Notes: generated by a model from the letters alone, not told the origin. 64,000 bases of DNA from Planococcus lenghuensis (GCF_001999905.1 NZ_CP019640.1:3654897-3718896); one strand, 5' to 3'; positions 47,820-57,101 are shown, numbered from the stretch's first letter. Numbers and translations: made by a program.

Positions 47820-49754
47820 TTAGCTAATGTCACCTATGAGTTTCGCTCTGTATTTCTCGACTTTCTTCGCTATTTTTGTGTCCTCCGGCACGGAAGTGCC
47901 ATGTACTAGTTCATGACATTTCTTGTGGAGGCTAGCGAGATTAGTAATTTTGTTTACTTCGTCGAGTGGTAAGGTAGGGCTGATATGGTGGCATTGTAGC
48001 TCCACTGGTAAAATATCGCCGGCACATACTTTACATTTTCCTCTATCTCTGTTGAACGCATATTCCCTGTTCATATAGAATTCAAAGTTATACTTTCTAA
48101 GATTCTTTTTATCGGATTTCAGCATGTTTCGTTTGGCTATTCGGAATACGTCTTCGTTCTTGTCATAGAGTGGGAGTCTGTTAAGACTCTGATTCTTTTT
48201 CGCATTCTTGTAGTAAAGTTCTCGTCCTTCAACCGTATAAGGGGTTAAATTCTGATTAAAGCACTGTGGGTCTTCCGATTTCGTGTGTAGGAATTTTGTA
48301 ATTCCAACCCATTCTCCTTCTACTTCCACTGCATGAGTTTCGGCGGTATAGCCTTCGTGTCTCTTGCGTCGGTTAGAAAGTTCGGAATATCTTTTCAGTT
48401 TAGCTTTATTTTTACCATTGTTCTGGTTGCGATAGAGTTTCTTCCACGTGTAGTGACTGGTAACGAAGACTTTATGGTCTAAGGAGTCAAAAATTTCTGT
48501 CCAGACCGCTGTCTTGTAATATTCAGATAAACCAACGATTTTAGAGTTCACTTTCTCGATTATCACAGCTTTCTGATAGTCGCATTGTGTTCTCCTAATC
48601 TGCTTAATGTCCTTTAGAATCTCTGCCGTTTTTGTTCTAACCTTTTTCATATCAGGTAGAATTCTGGCATATAACTCATGTTTCTTAGCATTTCCAGTTC
48701 TGCCTATGCTCTTTCGAGGTTTGGCCAATTCAACTTGGAAGCCGAGAAATTTCATTCTATTTTCTTTAAGGTCAGTGATGACAGTCTTTTCTTCCGAAAG
48801 TTCAAGATTCAATTTCGCCTTGAAGTATCTTTTCAGATACTCCAATTGCTTTTCGGCTTGTTCTTTCGTTTTCGTGAAGATCACCCAGTCATCTGCGTAT
48901 CTAACTAGAAATACAGGTTGCCTACCTACCTTCCGAAATTTCCTACGAGCATTTTTGACGTTCGAGAATTCATCCGCAAAGTATGGATTTTCATACCTGC
49001 TGGAGACAGTCCAATCAAAATCGTTCAAATACACATTTGCGAGAATAGGGCTGATAATACCACCTTGCGGTGTACCTTTGTCGGTATCGTGGAATTTGAA
49101 ATCTTCCTCGATAATCCCCGATTTCAGCATTTTCTTGATTAACGCGAGAACGCGTTTATCAATAATCCCAATTTTGTGCAATTTACGCATTAGCACAGCA
49201 TGGTCAATATTATCGAAGTAGCCTTTTATATCTCCTTCAATGACGTATTCATATCTCCCAATGTTAATTAGATGAGCAACTCTTGCGATAGCATGGTGTG
49301 TAGACCTGTAAGGTCTAAATCCGTAACTATGCTCGTAGAGTTTTGCCTCTATTATGGGTTCTATAACAATTTTAATGCACTGTTGGATGATTCTATCCAA
49401 CATAGTTGGAATACCGAGGGGTCTAGTTTTACCCGTATTTCCTTTCGGAATATGTTTTCTTCTGGCGGGTTGAGGATTATAGTTCTCCATCGCTCTCCGT
49501 ACCGTCCGAATGAGTTTCTCTCTGGGCATTTGTAGAAAATGGTTGATGGTCTTATTATCAATGCCCGCTGTCATACTGCCCTTATTCGACTTTATGTCGT
49601 GTATTGCAGTTATGATAGTTTGGTCATTAATAATGACTTCATACAATCCATTTAGGGATTTTCCCTCTTTGGACTCTTGATACATGGAGTCCAGAGTCAG
49701 CTTCAAGTCCTTTTCGGACTTGATTTGGCAATTAACCTCCACCTTTGTACACAC
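47820..49754 (-). CDS. ltrA: Group II intron-encoded reverse transcriptase/maturase with HNH endonuclease
   Basis: A 644-residue multifunctional protein. The RT domain (about residues 60-350) has HSYGFRPYRSTHHAI, DIKGYFDNIDH, GTPQGGIISPILANVYL and the catalytic VRYADDWVIF. The maturase (X) domain follows (about 390-500, LSEYYKTAVW). The C-terminal HNH nuclease has CKVCAGD, ELQCHHI, and LHKKCHELVHG. All catalytic motifs are intact, so the intron should be able to splice and move. GTG at 49754 has AGGA five bases upstream. Confidence 0.95.
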   Translation of the reverse strand: MCTKVEVNCQIKSEKDLKLTLDSMYQESKEGKSLNGLYEVIINDQTIITAIHDIKSNKGSMTAGIDNKTINHFLQMPREKLIRTVRRAMENYNPQPARRKHIPKGNTGKTRPLGIPTMLDRIIQQCIKIVIEPIIEAKLYEHSYGFRPYRSTHHAIARVAHLINIGRYEYVIEGDIKGYFDNIDHAVLMRKLHKIGIIDKRVLALIKKMLKSGIIEEDFKFHDTDKGTPQGGIISPILANVYLNDFDWTVSSRYENPYFADEFSNVKNARRKFRKVGRQPVFLVRYADDWVIFTKTKEQAEKQLEYLKRYFKAKLNLELSEEKTVITDLKENRMKFLGFQVELAKPRKSIGRTGNAKKHELYARILPDMKKVRTKTAEILKDIKQIRRTQCDYQKAVIIEKVNSKIVGLSEYYKTAVWTEIFDSLDHKVFVTSHYTWKKLYRNQNNGKNKAKLKRYSELSNRRKRHEGYTAETHAVEVEGEWVGITKFLHTKSEDPQCFNQNLTPYTVEGRELYYKNAKKNQSLNRLPLYDKNEDVFRIAKRNMLKSDKKNLRKYNFEFYMNREYAFNRDRGKCKVCAGDILPVELQCHHISPTLPLDEVNKITNLASLHKKCHELVHGTSVPEDTKIAKKVEKYRAKLIGDIS

Positions 49755-50562
49755 AACCTTCCTGAGAAATACGAGGCTAGGTTATAGGTGGATTAGCGAT
49801 TATTATGAGTACTGTACAATACCCATAACGTTAACCAAATGACGTTTTGTATAGTCTTTATTTTTCTTTTAAGTGAAAAAGTCTATCTCTTAGAACCGAC
49901 TTCCCCCCTTCGCTCCACAGACATTACATCTGCTTCAACACTACTATGAGGGACCTGACTTCCTATCAGTTATCATAAGGCTGACACCCTTCTTCTGACA
50001 GGCTCTCTCACGTTCCCTAACATCTATCCCTTTATTTACTTATCCTTAGACTCTCACCCTATCCCGGTAATCCTTAATACAGCTCTGAATCTTTAGTTAA
50101 GTGCTGTATTTCCCACCCTGTTTCAAGGAATGGGGCAGTAAGTTGAACACACAACAACAAACCGCTGATTACTTTCAAACTCGTTTCCGAATTAAATCTA
50201 CGTAACGAGACTGCATGAGTTCCCACTAAAGTTGGTAGCCATAGACAAAGTTTTTAAGGAGTCCCGCACCACTTTCGCCATATCTTTTACGACTTAGGTT
50301 ACTTGGGCTACGACCTCACCTAGCTTCACACGGTTTCAATTGTCAGATTGTCGCCGCATGTAGGGGTATTAGACTGCGCACACGTAAATTTTCTTAAACG
50401 TCCATAAGGAGGTAGGTTAATTAAATTTACGCAAGATTCTGTGCGATTCTCGGTTTTCACGAGAAAATTCAATGTTAGAGTTCTTGATTTCTTCTATAAT
50501 ACTTAGTAGGAGAAATCCGCTGCTGTTCCCACAAATTCGTGGTTAGGCAGAACGTGACGCAC

Positions 50563-50623
50563 GTGTATAGCGGAGATCCGGATCTTTTGTCAGTCTCCCG
50601 ACCAGAACAACTCGGTTAATCAT
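50563..50623 (-). CDS. ssb: Single-stranded DNA-binding protein, exon 1 (ssb 5' part)
   Basis: Twenty codons plus one base: MINRVVLVGRLTKDPDLRYT and then C. ATG at 50623 follows GAGGGAGG. It is the canonical SSB N-terminus. Unspliced RNA would read on as RASRSA and stop. It lies 43 bases after rpsF. The SSB tetramer coats single-stranded DNA in replication, recombination and repair. Confidence 0.95.
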
Positions 50624-50666
50624 CAGAATTCAACCTCCCTCAAGACAAATTTGTTTTTAGCTGGTT

Positions 50667-50954
50667 TTACTCTTCTTCGCGTACAGCGATATGACGAATG
50701 ATATCTTCGTTGATATTCGCAAGACGTGTGTATTCATCGATAGCCTGAGCATCAGCGTGTGCTTTCACGATATGGTAGTAACCTTCGCGGAAGTCGTTGA
50801 TCTCGTAAGCTAAACGGCGTTTACCCCACTCTTTCGACTCGATGATTTCAGCACCGTTTGAAGTAAGGATTTCATCAAAACGCTGAACCAGCGCCTGTTT
50901 CGCCTCATCTTCGATCTGTGGCTGAATGATGTACATAAGTTCGTACTTCTTCAT
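50667..50954 (-). CDS. rpsF: 30S ribosomal protein S6
   Basis: A 95-residue protein with [37 protein letters not shown] and YYHIVKA, the full S6 signature. GGAGGTGA precedes ATG 50954. It is the first gene of rpsF-ssb-rpsR. A short stem in the leader (CTCAT/ATGAG flanking about 50955-50995) could belong to the S6:S18 autoregulatory site, but I cannot confirm its motif. Confidence 0.98.
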   Translation of the reverse strand: MKKYELMYIIQPQIEDEAKQALVQRFDEILTSNGAEIIESKEWGKRRLAYEINDFREGYYHIVKAHADAQAIDEYTRLANINEDIIRHIAVREEE

Positions 50955-51221
50955 CTGTTGTCACCTCCTCATGGACTGTGGCCCTGCTTCTATGAGCGGG
51001 CAAGGAGCAATTCAGTTGCATTACTCACATCAATATATTCTACCACTTTTCAATTCACGGCGCAACTGAAAGATTCAGGTTATAATCAGAGCTGTACCGG
51101 ATCGAAGGAACCGAAGAAATAATCATCTATCAAAATACGGTTGGCCAGTGCAAGCTGTGTACAGCAAAAGCAAGCAACTCAGCTTTTGGTCCGTCTTGTG
51201 TAAAGAAAGGATGTGCTGCCG

Positions 51222-51785
51222 GTGGCTCCCTCAAAAGTCATCGAATTGGATATCGATAAAGTCATGAAACAGAGCCTGGTCTGGAATGCAGCCTTATTGC
51301 TGCTGGCTATGATCACCTATCATTTGTTCGCAGAACCGCTGTCATTCCGATTTTCGTTGATCAGCGTTGTTTTATTCGTTATTGGCTATCTGCTTCTGAT
51401 CGTGCTGCATGAGTTATTCCATCTTCTCGGATTTCTCCTCTTCGGGCGTGTACCGTTTTCTTCATTGGCTTACGGTTTAAATGTGAAGATGGGTGTTGCT
51501 TATGCCACTACGGATCGGCCGCTGCGCGTGAGAGCTATGCGGAAAGCGCTCTTGCTCCCATTCTGGGTGACCGGTGTTTTGCCGGGCGTTATTGGGTTCA
51601 TGGTCCCCAGTCAGCTTCTTGTCCTGCTCAGTACTATGCTGATTGCCGGAGCAGCCGGTGATTTTGCCATGTACCGGGAATTGCGCAACGTGCCGGCAGA
51701 TGCCTGGGTAACAGATGATCAGGCAAAGCCCCGGCTGTACGTATATGAGCAGGATTTTCCTCCAGAAAAAACCAGCGCCGGCTGA
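51222..51785 (+). CDS. DUF3267 family membrane protein with HExxH motif
   Basis: A 187-residue protein with four membrane segments. The second ends in the metalloprotease-like motif LLLIVLHELFHLLGFLLFG (HELFH), typical of DUF3267. GTG at 51222 is preferred over GTG 51213 because AAAGGA is 10 bases upstream of it. It is the only plus-strand gene in this section and is convergent with the next gene. Function unknown; an intramembrane peptidase is possible. Confidence 0.8.
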   Translation: MAPSKVIELDIDKVMKQSLVWNAALLLLAMITYHLFAEPLSFRFSLISVVLFVIGYLLLIVLHELFHLLGFLLFGRVPFSSLAYGLNVKMGVAYATTDRPLRVRAMRKALLLPFWVTGVLPGVIGFMVPSQLLVLLSTMLIAGAAGDFAMYRELRNVPADAWVTDDQAKPRLYVYEQDFPPEKTSAG

Positions 51786-51800
51786 ATGCCAGCGCTGGTT
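51765..51800 (-). terminator. Terminator shared by the DUF3267 and cyclotransferase genes
   Basis: AACCAGCGC pairs with GCGCTGGTT; six T residues follow on the minus strand. The stem overlaps the end of the DUF3267 gene. Confidence 0.75.
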
Positions 51801-51801
51801 G

Positions 51802-52164
51802 CTATATATCCCAGTTGCCGCTGTTAATCTGTTTGTGCAGCAGCCGCTCATCTTTCGCCACATATGTGATCACTGCCTGTCTGCCGCTTTCTGACTGCAC
51901 TTCAATCGTTACTTTCTTGTATAAGTCATCTGAACTCCCGGTGCAATCTTCCAGCTCGTCGATATGCGGCCACAGCTGTTCCGGCACTTCATATACTTCC
52001 CCCCGTACTTTGCCCTTTCCTTCCAGCGTCATTGCCGGATAACCCAAGTTTGTATCGTATAGCGTTCCTTTTGCCATTGCATCAGGCAAAACACGTTTGG
52101 CATTCTTCAAATAATGATGATACTTGCCGCCTTGTTTAAGTGTTCCATAGACAAATAGATTCAT
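51802..52164 (-). CDS. Gamma-glutamylcyclotransferase-like protein (AIG2/GGCT family)
   Basis: A 120-residue protein starting MNLFVYGTLKQGGKYHHYL, the nucleotide-like loop of the GGCT fold, with a catalytic-type Glu in VYEVPEQLWPHIDELED. ATG at 52164 has GGAGGTGAG upstream; the longer frame to 52248 is not supported. The family releases 5-oxoproline from gamma-glutamyl compounds; the bacterial substrate is unclear. Confidence 0.85.
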   Translation of the reverse strand: MNLFVYGTLKQGGKYHHYLKNAKRVLPDAMAKGTLYDTNLGYPAMTLEGKGKVRGEVYEVPEQLWPHIDELEDCTGSSDDLYKKVTIEVQSESGRQAVITYVAKDERLLHKQINSGNWDI

Positions 52165-52180
52165 TGCCTCACCTCCAATT

Positions 52181-52212
52181 GAAAAGCCGGATGCAGATGC
52201 ATCCGGCTCGCC
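52181..52212 (-). terminator. Terminator of ychF
   Basis: On the minus strand GAGCCGGATGCA pairs with ATCCGGCTTTTC, giving a strong GC stem and T run. Confidence 0.82.
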
Positions 52213-52219
52213 TCTTCTC

Positions 52220-53320
52220 TTATACATTGAAACGGAAGAGCATGACATCTCCGTCTTTTACCACATATTCTTTGCCTTCCTGCCGCACTTTGCCTGCTTC
52301 TTTTGCGGTGGCCATTGCCCCGGCTTCCACCAAGTCATCGTACGCTACCGTTTCTGCGCGAATAAATCCGCGTTCGAAGTCCGAGTGAATGATCCCTGCG
52401 CATTGCGGCGCTTTCATGCCTTTCCGGAATGTCCAGGCACGGACTTCCTGTACGCCTGCCGTGAAGTACGTGGCAAGCCCCAGCAACTGATAGGTTGCTT
52501 TGATCAGCTGATCCAGTCCTGCTTCTTCAATCCCCAGCTCTTCAAGGAACATCGCCTTTTCCTCGTCATCCAGTTCGGCCATCTCTTCTTCGATCTTCGC
52601 GCAGACTACGATGACTTCCGCGTTGTCTTCCGCTGCGAATTCGCGGATCTTTTCCACATACTCGTTGCTGCTCGGGTCGGCGATATCATCTTCTGAAACA
52701 TTCGCGGCGTACAGCATTGGTTTAATGGTAAGTAAATGGAAATTCTTAGCGATACGCATTTCCTCTTCAGAAAAATCAACGGACCGCGCCGGCTTTTCAT
52801 TTTCAAATGCTTCCCGCAGTTTCAGTAACACAGGTTCTTCCGCCATTGCTTCCTTATCTTTCGATTTCACCATTTTCTGCACGCGGACAAGCCGCTTTTC
52901 AACACTCTCCATATCAGCCAGGATCAGCTCCAGGTTGATGACTTCAATATCGGAAATCGGGTCCACTTTGCCGGACACATGCGTGATATTATCATCTGCA
53001 AAGGCACGGACAACCTGGACGATTGCATCAACTTCCCGGATGTGGGACAGGAATTTATTGCCGAGTCCTTCTCCTTTGCTTGCCCCTTTTACAATGCCTG
53101 CAATATCGGTGAATTCAAAAGCTGTTGGAATGGTTTTTTTCGGCTGAACAAGTTCAGTCAGTTTATTCAAACGCTCATCGGGCACTTCAACGATGCCGAC
53201 GTTCGGATCTATTGTACAAAACGGGTAATTAGCAGATTCTGCGCCCGCTTTCGTAATTGCATTAAACAAAGTGGACTTACCGACATTCGGGAGTCCGACG
53301 ATTCCTGCAGTCAATGCCAT
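52220..53320 (-). CDS. ychF: Obg-family ATPase YchF
   Basis: A 366-residue TRAFAC NTPase. The P-loop is GLPNVGKSTLFNAITKAG, with DIAGIVKGASKGEGLGNKFL as switch II. The G4 motif is NVSED-type (ATP-preferring) rather than NKxD. The TGS domain is at the C-terminus (GVQEVRAWTFRKGMKAPQCA). YchF binds ribosomes and affects stress responses. It is conserved near the origin in Bacillales. Confidence 0.97.
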   Translation of the reverse strand: MALTAGIVGLPNVGKSTLFNAITKAGAESANYPFCTIDPNVGIVEVPDERLNKLTELVQPKKTIPTAFEFTDIAGIVKGASKGEGLGNKFLSHIREVDAIVQVVRAFADDNITHVSGKVDPISDIEVINLELILADMESVEKRLVRVQKMVKSKDKEAMAEEPVLLKLREAFENEKPARSVDFSEEEMRIAKNFHLLTIKPMLYAANVSEDDIADPSSNEYVEKIREFAAEDNAEVIVVCAKIEEEMAELDDEEKAMFLEELGIEEAGLDQLIKATYQLLGLATYFTAGVQEVRAWTFRKGMKAPQCAGIIHSDFERGFIRAETVAYDDLVEAGAMATAKEAGKVRQEGKEYVVKDGDVMLFRFNV

Positions 53321-53382
53321 ACGGCTTCACGACCTTTCTCATTTTCACATTCAAGTCTCTTTTGCAGCTCTTCTATTATAAA

Positions 53383-53418
53383 AATGAAACGCGGAAATGT
53401 CCAATGGTCATTCCGCGT
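53383..53418 (-). terminator. Terminator of the DUF951 gene
   Basis: On the minus strand ACGCGGAA pairs with TTCCGCGT, followed by TTCATTTTT. It overlaps the last codons of the gene. Confidence 0.7.
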
Positions 53419-53608
53419 CTGCCTTCACAAGTATTTTTTTCATTTTCTTATTGAATTCCTGTCTTGGCAACATGATGCTGCGCCCGCAGCCTTCACATTT
53501 GATCCGGACGTCAGCGCCCATTCGGATGATCTTCCATGCGTTTGCTCCGCATGGATGGCCTTTCTTCATTTCCACCACGTCATTTAACCCGAATTCTTTC
53601 ATGTTCAC
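53408..53608 (-). CDS. DUF951 small protein (YyzM-like)
   Basis: A 66-residue protein with KKGHPCGANAWKIIRMGADV and CEGCGRSIMLPR, the cysteines of the DUF951 family, which probably bind a metal. GTG at 53608 has GGAG 8 bases upstream. It lies between mscS and ychF in the conserved Bacillales order. Function unknown. Confidence 0.85.
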   Translation of the reverse strand: MNMKEFGLNDVVEMKKGHPCGANAWKIIRMGADVRIKCEGCGRSIMLPRQEFNKKMKKILVKADAE

Positions 53609-53622
53609 GTTTTCTGCTCCTC

Positions 53623-54561
53623 TCACTTCTCTTCATCAGCATCCGGTGGTTCCACGCCTTCAGGCGAACGCTGAATCGTCACCATTCGAGGATATGGAAT
53701 TTCAATGCCACGTCCATCGAGGAAAATCTTGAGATCTCTTCTTAAATCCCTGGAAACAGCAAAATGTCCCATCGGCACAGTTTCCGCAGTTATACGGAGT
53801 ACAACTTCAGAAGCACCAAGCATCTGGACACCCAGAAGCTCCGGCGGGCTCACAATGCTGCGGTATACTTCCGTATCCGGCAGCTTCGCCAGAAAGTCGC
53901 GGATCAATCCTTCAGCCTTTGCAATATCCGACTCGTATGCAATGCTGATATCAACCACTGCAAGCGAATTATTGATCGAAAAATTGGTGATCTCAATAAT
54001 GGAACCATTCGGCAGAATAAATAATTCACCGGTGAACGCTTTAATCTTTGTCGTCCGGAGACCGATCTCTTCAACAGTTCCTTCCGCTGTGCCTGCACGG
54101 ACAAAATCCCCTACTGAGAACTGGTCTTCGAAAATGATGAAGAAACCGGTAATGATATCCTTCACCAGACTCTGCGCCCCAAAACCGACAGCCAGACCGA
54201 CAACGCCGGCACCGGCCAGGAGACCTTTTACATCCACATCGAATTCTCCCAGGATGGCGAGAATCGTTGCAAAGTAAACGACGTATGCAACGACGTTTTC
54301 TAAAAGCTTAACGAGCGTTTTCTGCCGCCTGTCTGTATATCCTAAAGGGCCTCTTAACTGAACGGCCATAACGCGCCGGATGACAGTTTTCAAAATCTTG
54401 ACTGCTACAGCTGCTACAATCGCTATCACGATTACCTTTATCACAAGAACGCCCAAGCCGATCCACATCGCTTCGCTCAGAATGGTGTCCCGGACGCCGC
54501 TGACTAACTCTTCGAAATTTGCTACTTCCTCTTCAACTGCTTTAGCTGCTTCCACACTCAT
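53623..54561 (-). CDS. Small-conductance mechanosensitive channel family protein
   Basis: A 312-residue MscS-type channel with three membrane helices, the pore-lining one being LLAGAGVVGLAVGFGAQSLV, then the beta domain block FEDQFSVGDFVRAGTAEGTV. It opens under membrane tension to release solutes in hypo-osmotic shock. The acidic C-terminus (EPPDADEEK) is short. The gene lies between the DUF554 and DUF951 genes. Confidence 0.93.
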   Translation of the reverse strand: MSVEAAKAVEEEVANFEELVSGVRDTILSEAMWIGLGVLVIKVIVIAIVAAVAVKILKTVIRRVMAVQLRGPLGYTDRRQKTLVKLLENVVAYVVYFATILAILGEFDVDVKGLLAGAGVVGLAVGFGAQSLVKDIITGFFIIFEDQFSVGDFVRAGTAEGTVEEIGLRTTKIKAFTGELFILPNGSIIEITNFSINNSLAVVDISIAYESDIAKAEGLIRDFLAKLPDTEVYRSIVSPPELLGVQMLGASEVVLRITAETVPMGHFAVSRDLRRDLKIFLDGRGIEIPYPRMVTIQRSPEGVEPPDADEEK

Positions 54562-54581
54562 AATTTTTCAGTTTTTTCCTC

Positions 54582-55298
54582 CTATTGAATATACCCGGCC
54601 TGATACAGACCAGTGACAATCACTGCAGCCACCAGAATGCCCGGCAGCAGATTGGCTACACGGATCTTTGTCAATCCCAGCAAATTCAGACCGATTGCCA
54701 GAATCATGATTCCTCCGGTTGCAGTCATTTCACTGATAAAAAACTCTAATGCCACTTCAGGAACAATAACACTGATCTGGGTAGCAAATAAAGCAATAAA
54801 GCCTTGATAGACAAACACAGGTACTGCGGCGAATAAAACCCCGATACCAAGTGTCGACGCCAGTATAAGCGAAGTGAAGCCGTCGAGTGCTCCTTTTGAA
54901 TACAGGACACTGTGTTCATTATTAAGTCCGCTTTCCAGCGCACCGATCACACCCATAGCGCCGATGACAAACATCAATGTCGCTGTGACGAATCCCTGGG
55001 CAAGACTGCCTTGGGATTCTTTCGTACCGAACTTCGTTTCAATCCATCGCCCGAAGTCATTCAGCTTTTTATCGAGATCCCACCATTCTCCCAGGACAGT
55101 TCCGAGTACGAGACTTGCAATGATGATGACAAAACTATTGCTCTCGAACCCCATTTTCAGGCCGAGGGCAGCAACCGACAAGCCGATCGCATACAGGATG
55201 GTTTCTTTCATTTTCTCCGGAATATTGCGTAATACCCGGCCAAGCAGTGTCCCCAGCACAATACAGACTGCATTAATAAACGTACCGAAAAGAACCAT
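54582..55298 (-). CDS. DUF554 membrane protein (YqgA/YdfK-like)
   Basis: A 238-residue protein with about seven membrane segments; FGTFINAVCIVLGTLLGRVL at the start, and GALESGLNNEHSVLYSKGAL and DGFTSLILASTLGIGVLFAA are family blocks. It is a likely transporter of unknown substrate. GGAGGGAC precedes ATG 55298. It lies in the origin-proximal cluster between parB and mscS. Confidence 0.9.
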   Translation of the reverse strand: MVLFGTFINAVCIVLGTLLGRVLRNIPEKMKETILYAIGLSVAALGLKMGFESNSFVIIIASLVLGTVLGEWWDLDKKLNDFGRWIETKFGTKESQGSLAQGFVTATLMFVIGAMGVIGALESGLNNEHSVLYSKGALDGFTSLILASTLGIGVLFAAVPVFVYQGFIALFATQISVIVPEVALEFFISEMTATGGIMILAIGLNLLGLTKIRVANLLPGILVAAVIVTGLYQAGYIQ

Positions 55299-55356
55299 GA
55301 AGTCCCTCCACTTCCTTGGATTTTGCTAACCCTCTCTCACGCCTGCTTTCAGCGTA

Positions 55357-56190
55357 TCAGTTCAGCAGATCCAATATCCGTTCAAGATCTTCTTCAGAGA
55401 AAAACTCAATTTCAATTTTTCCTTTGTTCTTTGTTTTTTTAATCTGTACGCTTGTTCCGAAATAATCCCGTAGTTCCGACTCTTTTTCCTGCACGAATAT
55501 GTCTTTTTTTGCCGTTATTGTTTCACGTGGAACATTTTCATTAAGCCGCTGGATCAGACTCTCTAATTGACGGACATTCAGACCTTCTCTCACTGTTTTT
55601 TCCGCCAGCTCATCCATCATTTTTTTCTTTTTCAATCCAAGAAGTGCCCGTCCGTGTCCCATTGTCAGTTTTTTTTCAGAGATCAGTGTTCGAATTGCTT
55701 CAGGCAGTGCCAGCAGGCGCAGGTGATTTGCAATATGCGGCCGGCTCTTACCAAGCCTGAAGGCCAGTTGTTCCTGCGTCAGATTTAGAGCATCCATCAA
55801 TTTATGGTACGCTTCCGCTTCTTCAATCGGCGTTAAGTCTTCTCGCTGCAGGTTCTCGAGTATCGCCAGTTCCATCATTTGCTGATCGGTCAACTGCTTT
55901 ACGATTGCCGGCAGTTCTTTGAGCTTCAGAAGCTGGGCAGCCCGGTATCTGCGTTCTCCAACTACGATTTCAAACTGTTCCCCTGATTCCCTGACAACAA
56001 TCGGCTGAAGGATTCCGTGTTCTTTGATCGACTCTGCAAGTTCCTGCAATGCCTCTTCATCAAACAGCTTTCTTGGCTGATATGGATTTACCCGGAGCTG
56101 ATTCAGCTGGAGCATTTCCACTTTTTCCGTTTTGTCCAGTGGTTCTCCCGGAAACAGGGCATTTAATCCTTTTCCCAACCCTTTAGCCAT
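55357..56190 (-). CDS. parB: Chromosome partitioning protein ParB (Spo0J)
   Basis: A 277-residue CTP-dependent DNA clamp that loads at parS sites. It has GLGKGLNALFP, the CTPase/ParB box VNPYQPRKLFDEEAL with GERRYRAAQLLKL, a HTH (LTQEQLAFRLGKSRPHIAN) and a C-terminal dimerisation domain. The start overlaps the parA end. A parS site lies inside its own coding sequence at 55519-55534. Confidence 0.97.
   Translation of the reverse strand: MAKGLGKGLNALFPGEPLDKTEKVEMLQLNQLRVNPYQPRKLFDEEALQELAESIKEHGILQPIVVRESGEQFEIVVGERRYRAAQLLKLKELPAIVKQLTDQQMMELAILENLQREDLTPIEEAEAYHKLMDALNLTQEQLAFRLGKSRPHIANHLRLLALPEAIRTLISEKKLTMGHGRALLGLKKKKMMDELAEKTVREGLNVRQLESLIQRLNENVPRETITAKKDIFVQEKESELRDYFGTSVQIKKTKNKGKIEIEFFSEEDLERILDLLN
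55519..55534. promoter_or_regulatory. parS site inside parB
   Basis: TGTTTCACGTGGAACA matches the parS consensus TGTTNCACGTGAAACA read on the opposite strand. Confidence 0.85.
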
Positions 56191-56944
56191 TCTTAATCAC
56201 TTCCTTCGCCAGTTCTAAGTAAACCTCTGCCCCTCGGGACTTCGGATCGTAAATGATAATCGGTTCACCATGACTCGGCGCTTCACTTAAGCGGATGTTC
56301 CGTGGAATGATTGTATTATATACCTTATCCTGGAAATACTTTTTCACTTCTTCAATTACCTGATTGCCTAAATTCGTTCTGGCATCAAACATGGTAAGCA
56401 ATACACCATCTATTACGAGTTGATCATTCAAGTGTTTTTGCACAAGGCGAATTGTGCTCAACAGCTGACTTAGCCCTTCAAGGGCATAATATTCACATTG
56501 AACCGGGATGATGATAGCATCCGATGCTGTAAGAGAATTGATCGTCAGCAGTCCTAATGACGGCGGGCAATCGATTAAGACATAATCATACAATTCCTGT
56601 ATATCATGAAGGGCATTTTTTAGCCGTACTTCCCTAGAAATTGTGGATACCAATTCAATTTCCGCACCTGCCAGCGCAATGGTGGCCGGTACGACATGGA
56701 GATTTTCCACCTTCGTTTCCATGATTGTCTCTTTAATATCCACATCATCTATCAAGACATCATAGACACACTTTTCTACATCCCCTTTATTCACGCCGAC
56801 TCCGCTAGTTGCGTTTCCTTGCGGATCGATATCAATCAACAGCACTTTTTTGCCTAAGTATGCAAGGCTTGCACTGAGATTTACGGATGTTGTTGTTTTG
56901 CCTACCCCGCCTTTCTGATTGGCGATTGCAATCGTTCTCCCCAC
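56183..56944 (-). CDS. parA: Chromosome partitioning ATPase ParA (Soj)
   Basis: A 253-residue deviant Walker ATPase. It opens with the ATP loop RTIAIANQKGGVGKTTTSVN. DYVLIDCPPSLGLLTINSL carries Walker B and TMFDARTNL follows. GTG at 56944 is chosen: AGGTG is 6 bases upstream and the length equals Soj; the frame to 56968 lacks a ribosome site. It works with ParB in origin segregation and regulates DnaA. Confidence 0.97.
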   Translation of the reverse strand: MGRTIAIANQKGGVGKTTTSVNLSASLAYLGKKVLLIDIDPQGNATSGVGVNKGDVEKCVYDVLIDDVDIKETIMETKVENLHVVPATIALAGAEIELVSTISREVRLKNALHDIQELYDYVLIDCPPSLGLLTINSLTASDAIIIPVQCEYYALEGLSQLLSTIRLVQKHLNDQLVIDGVLLTMFDARTNLGNQVIEEVKKYFQDKVYNTIIPRNIRLSEAPSHGEPIIIYDPKSRGAEVYLELAKEVIKNG

Positions 56945-57063
56945 TCCAGCACCTACTTTCTTTGTCACATGTTCTTATTCTACTGTGGAATAATGTTTTT
57001 GACTATGCTTTGCATGCCGATTTCTTTATTTTAACAAATCCGTGGTATCCTTCTCCGGGAAAA

Positions 57064-57079
57064 TGTTTCACGTGAAACA
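57064..57079. promoter_or_regulatory. parS site upstream of parA (perfect palindrome)
   Basis: TGTTTCACGTGAAACA, a perfect palindrome and exact parS consensus, in the rsmG-parA gap. Confidence 0.92.
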
Positions 57080-57101
57080 TTCCGTAATGGAGCTTGTAAA
57101 T

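Larger units (their letters stand above)
47652..50562 (-). mobile_element. Group II intron inserted in ssb (2911 nt)
   Basis: On the minus strand the intron begins GTGCG at 50562, matching the group II 5' consensus, and ends in ...CCTAT at 47652, matching the 3' AY rule. Domain V is at 47734-47701, leaving 49 nt for domain VI and the 3' end. The reverse-transcriptase gene (49754-47820) lies in domain IV on the same strand. Domain I has GTGTGT at 50152-50147, which can pair with ATACAC, the six bases just before the 5' splice site, as EBS1-IBS1. Base composition is lower in GC than the surrounding ribosomal-protein operon, a sign of transfer. Confidence 0.93.

Noticed and set aside
48607..49221. 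Plus-strand open frame inside the group II intron
   Set aside because: It mirrors the reverse transcriptase gene and shows no coding signature of its own.
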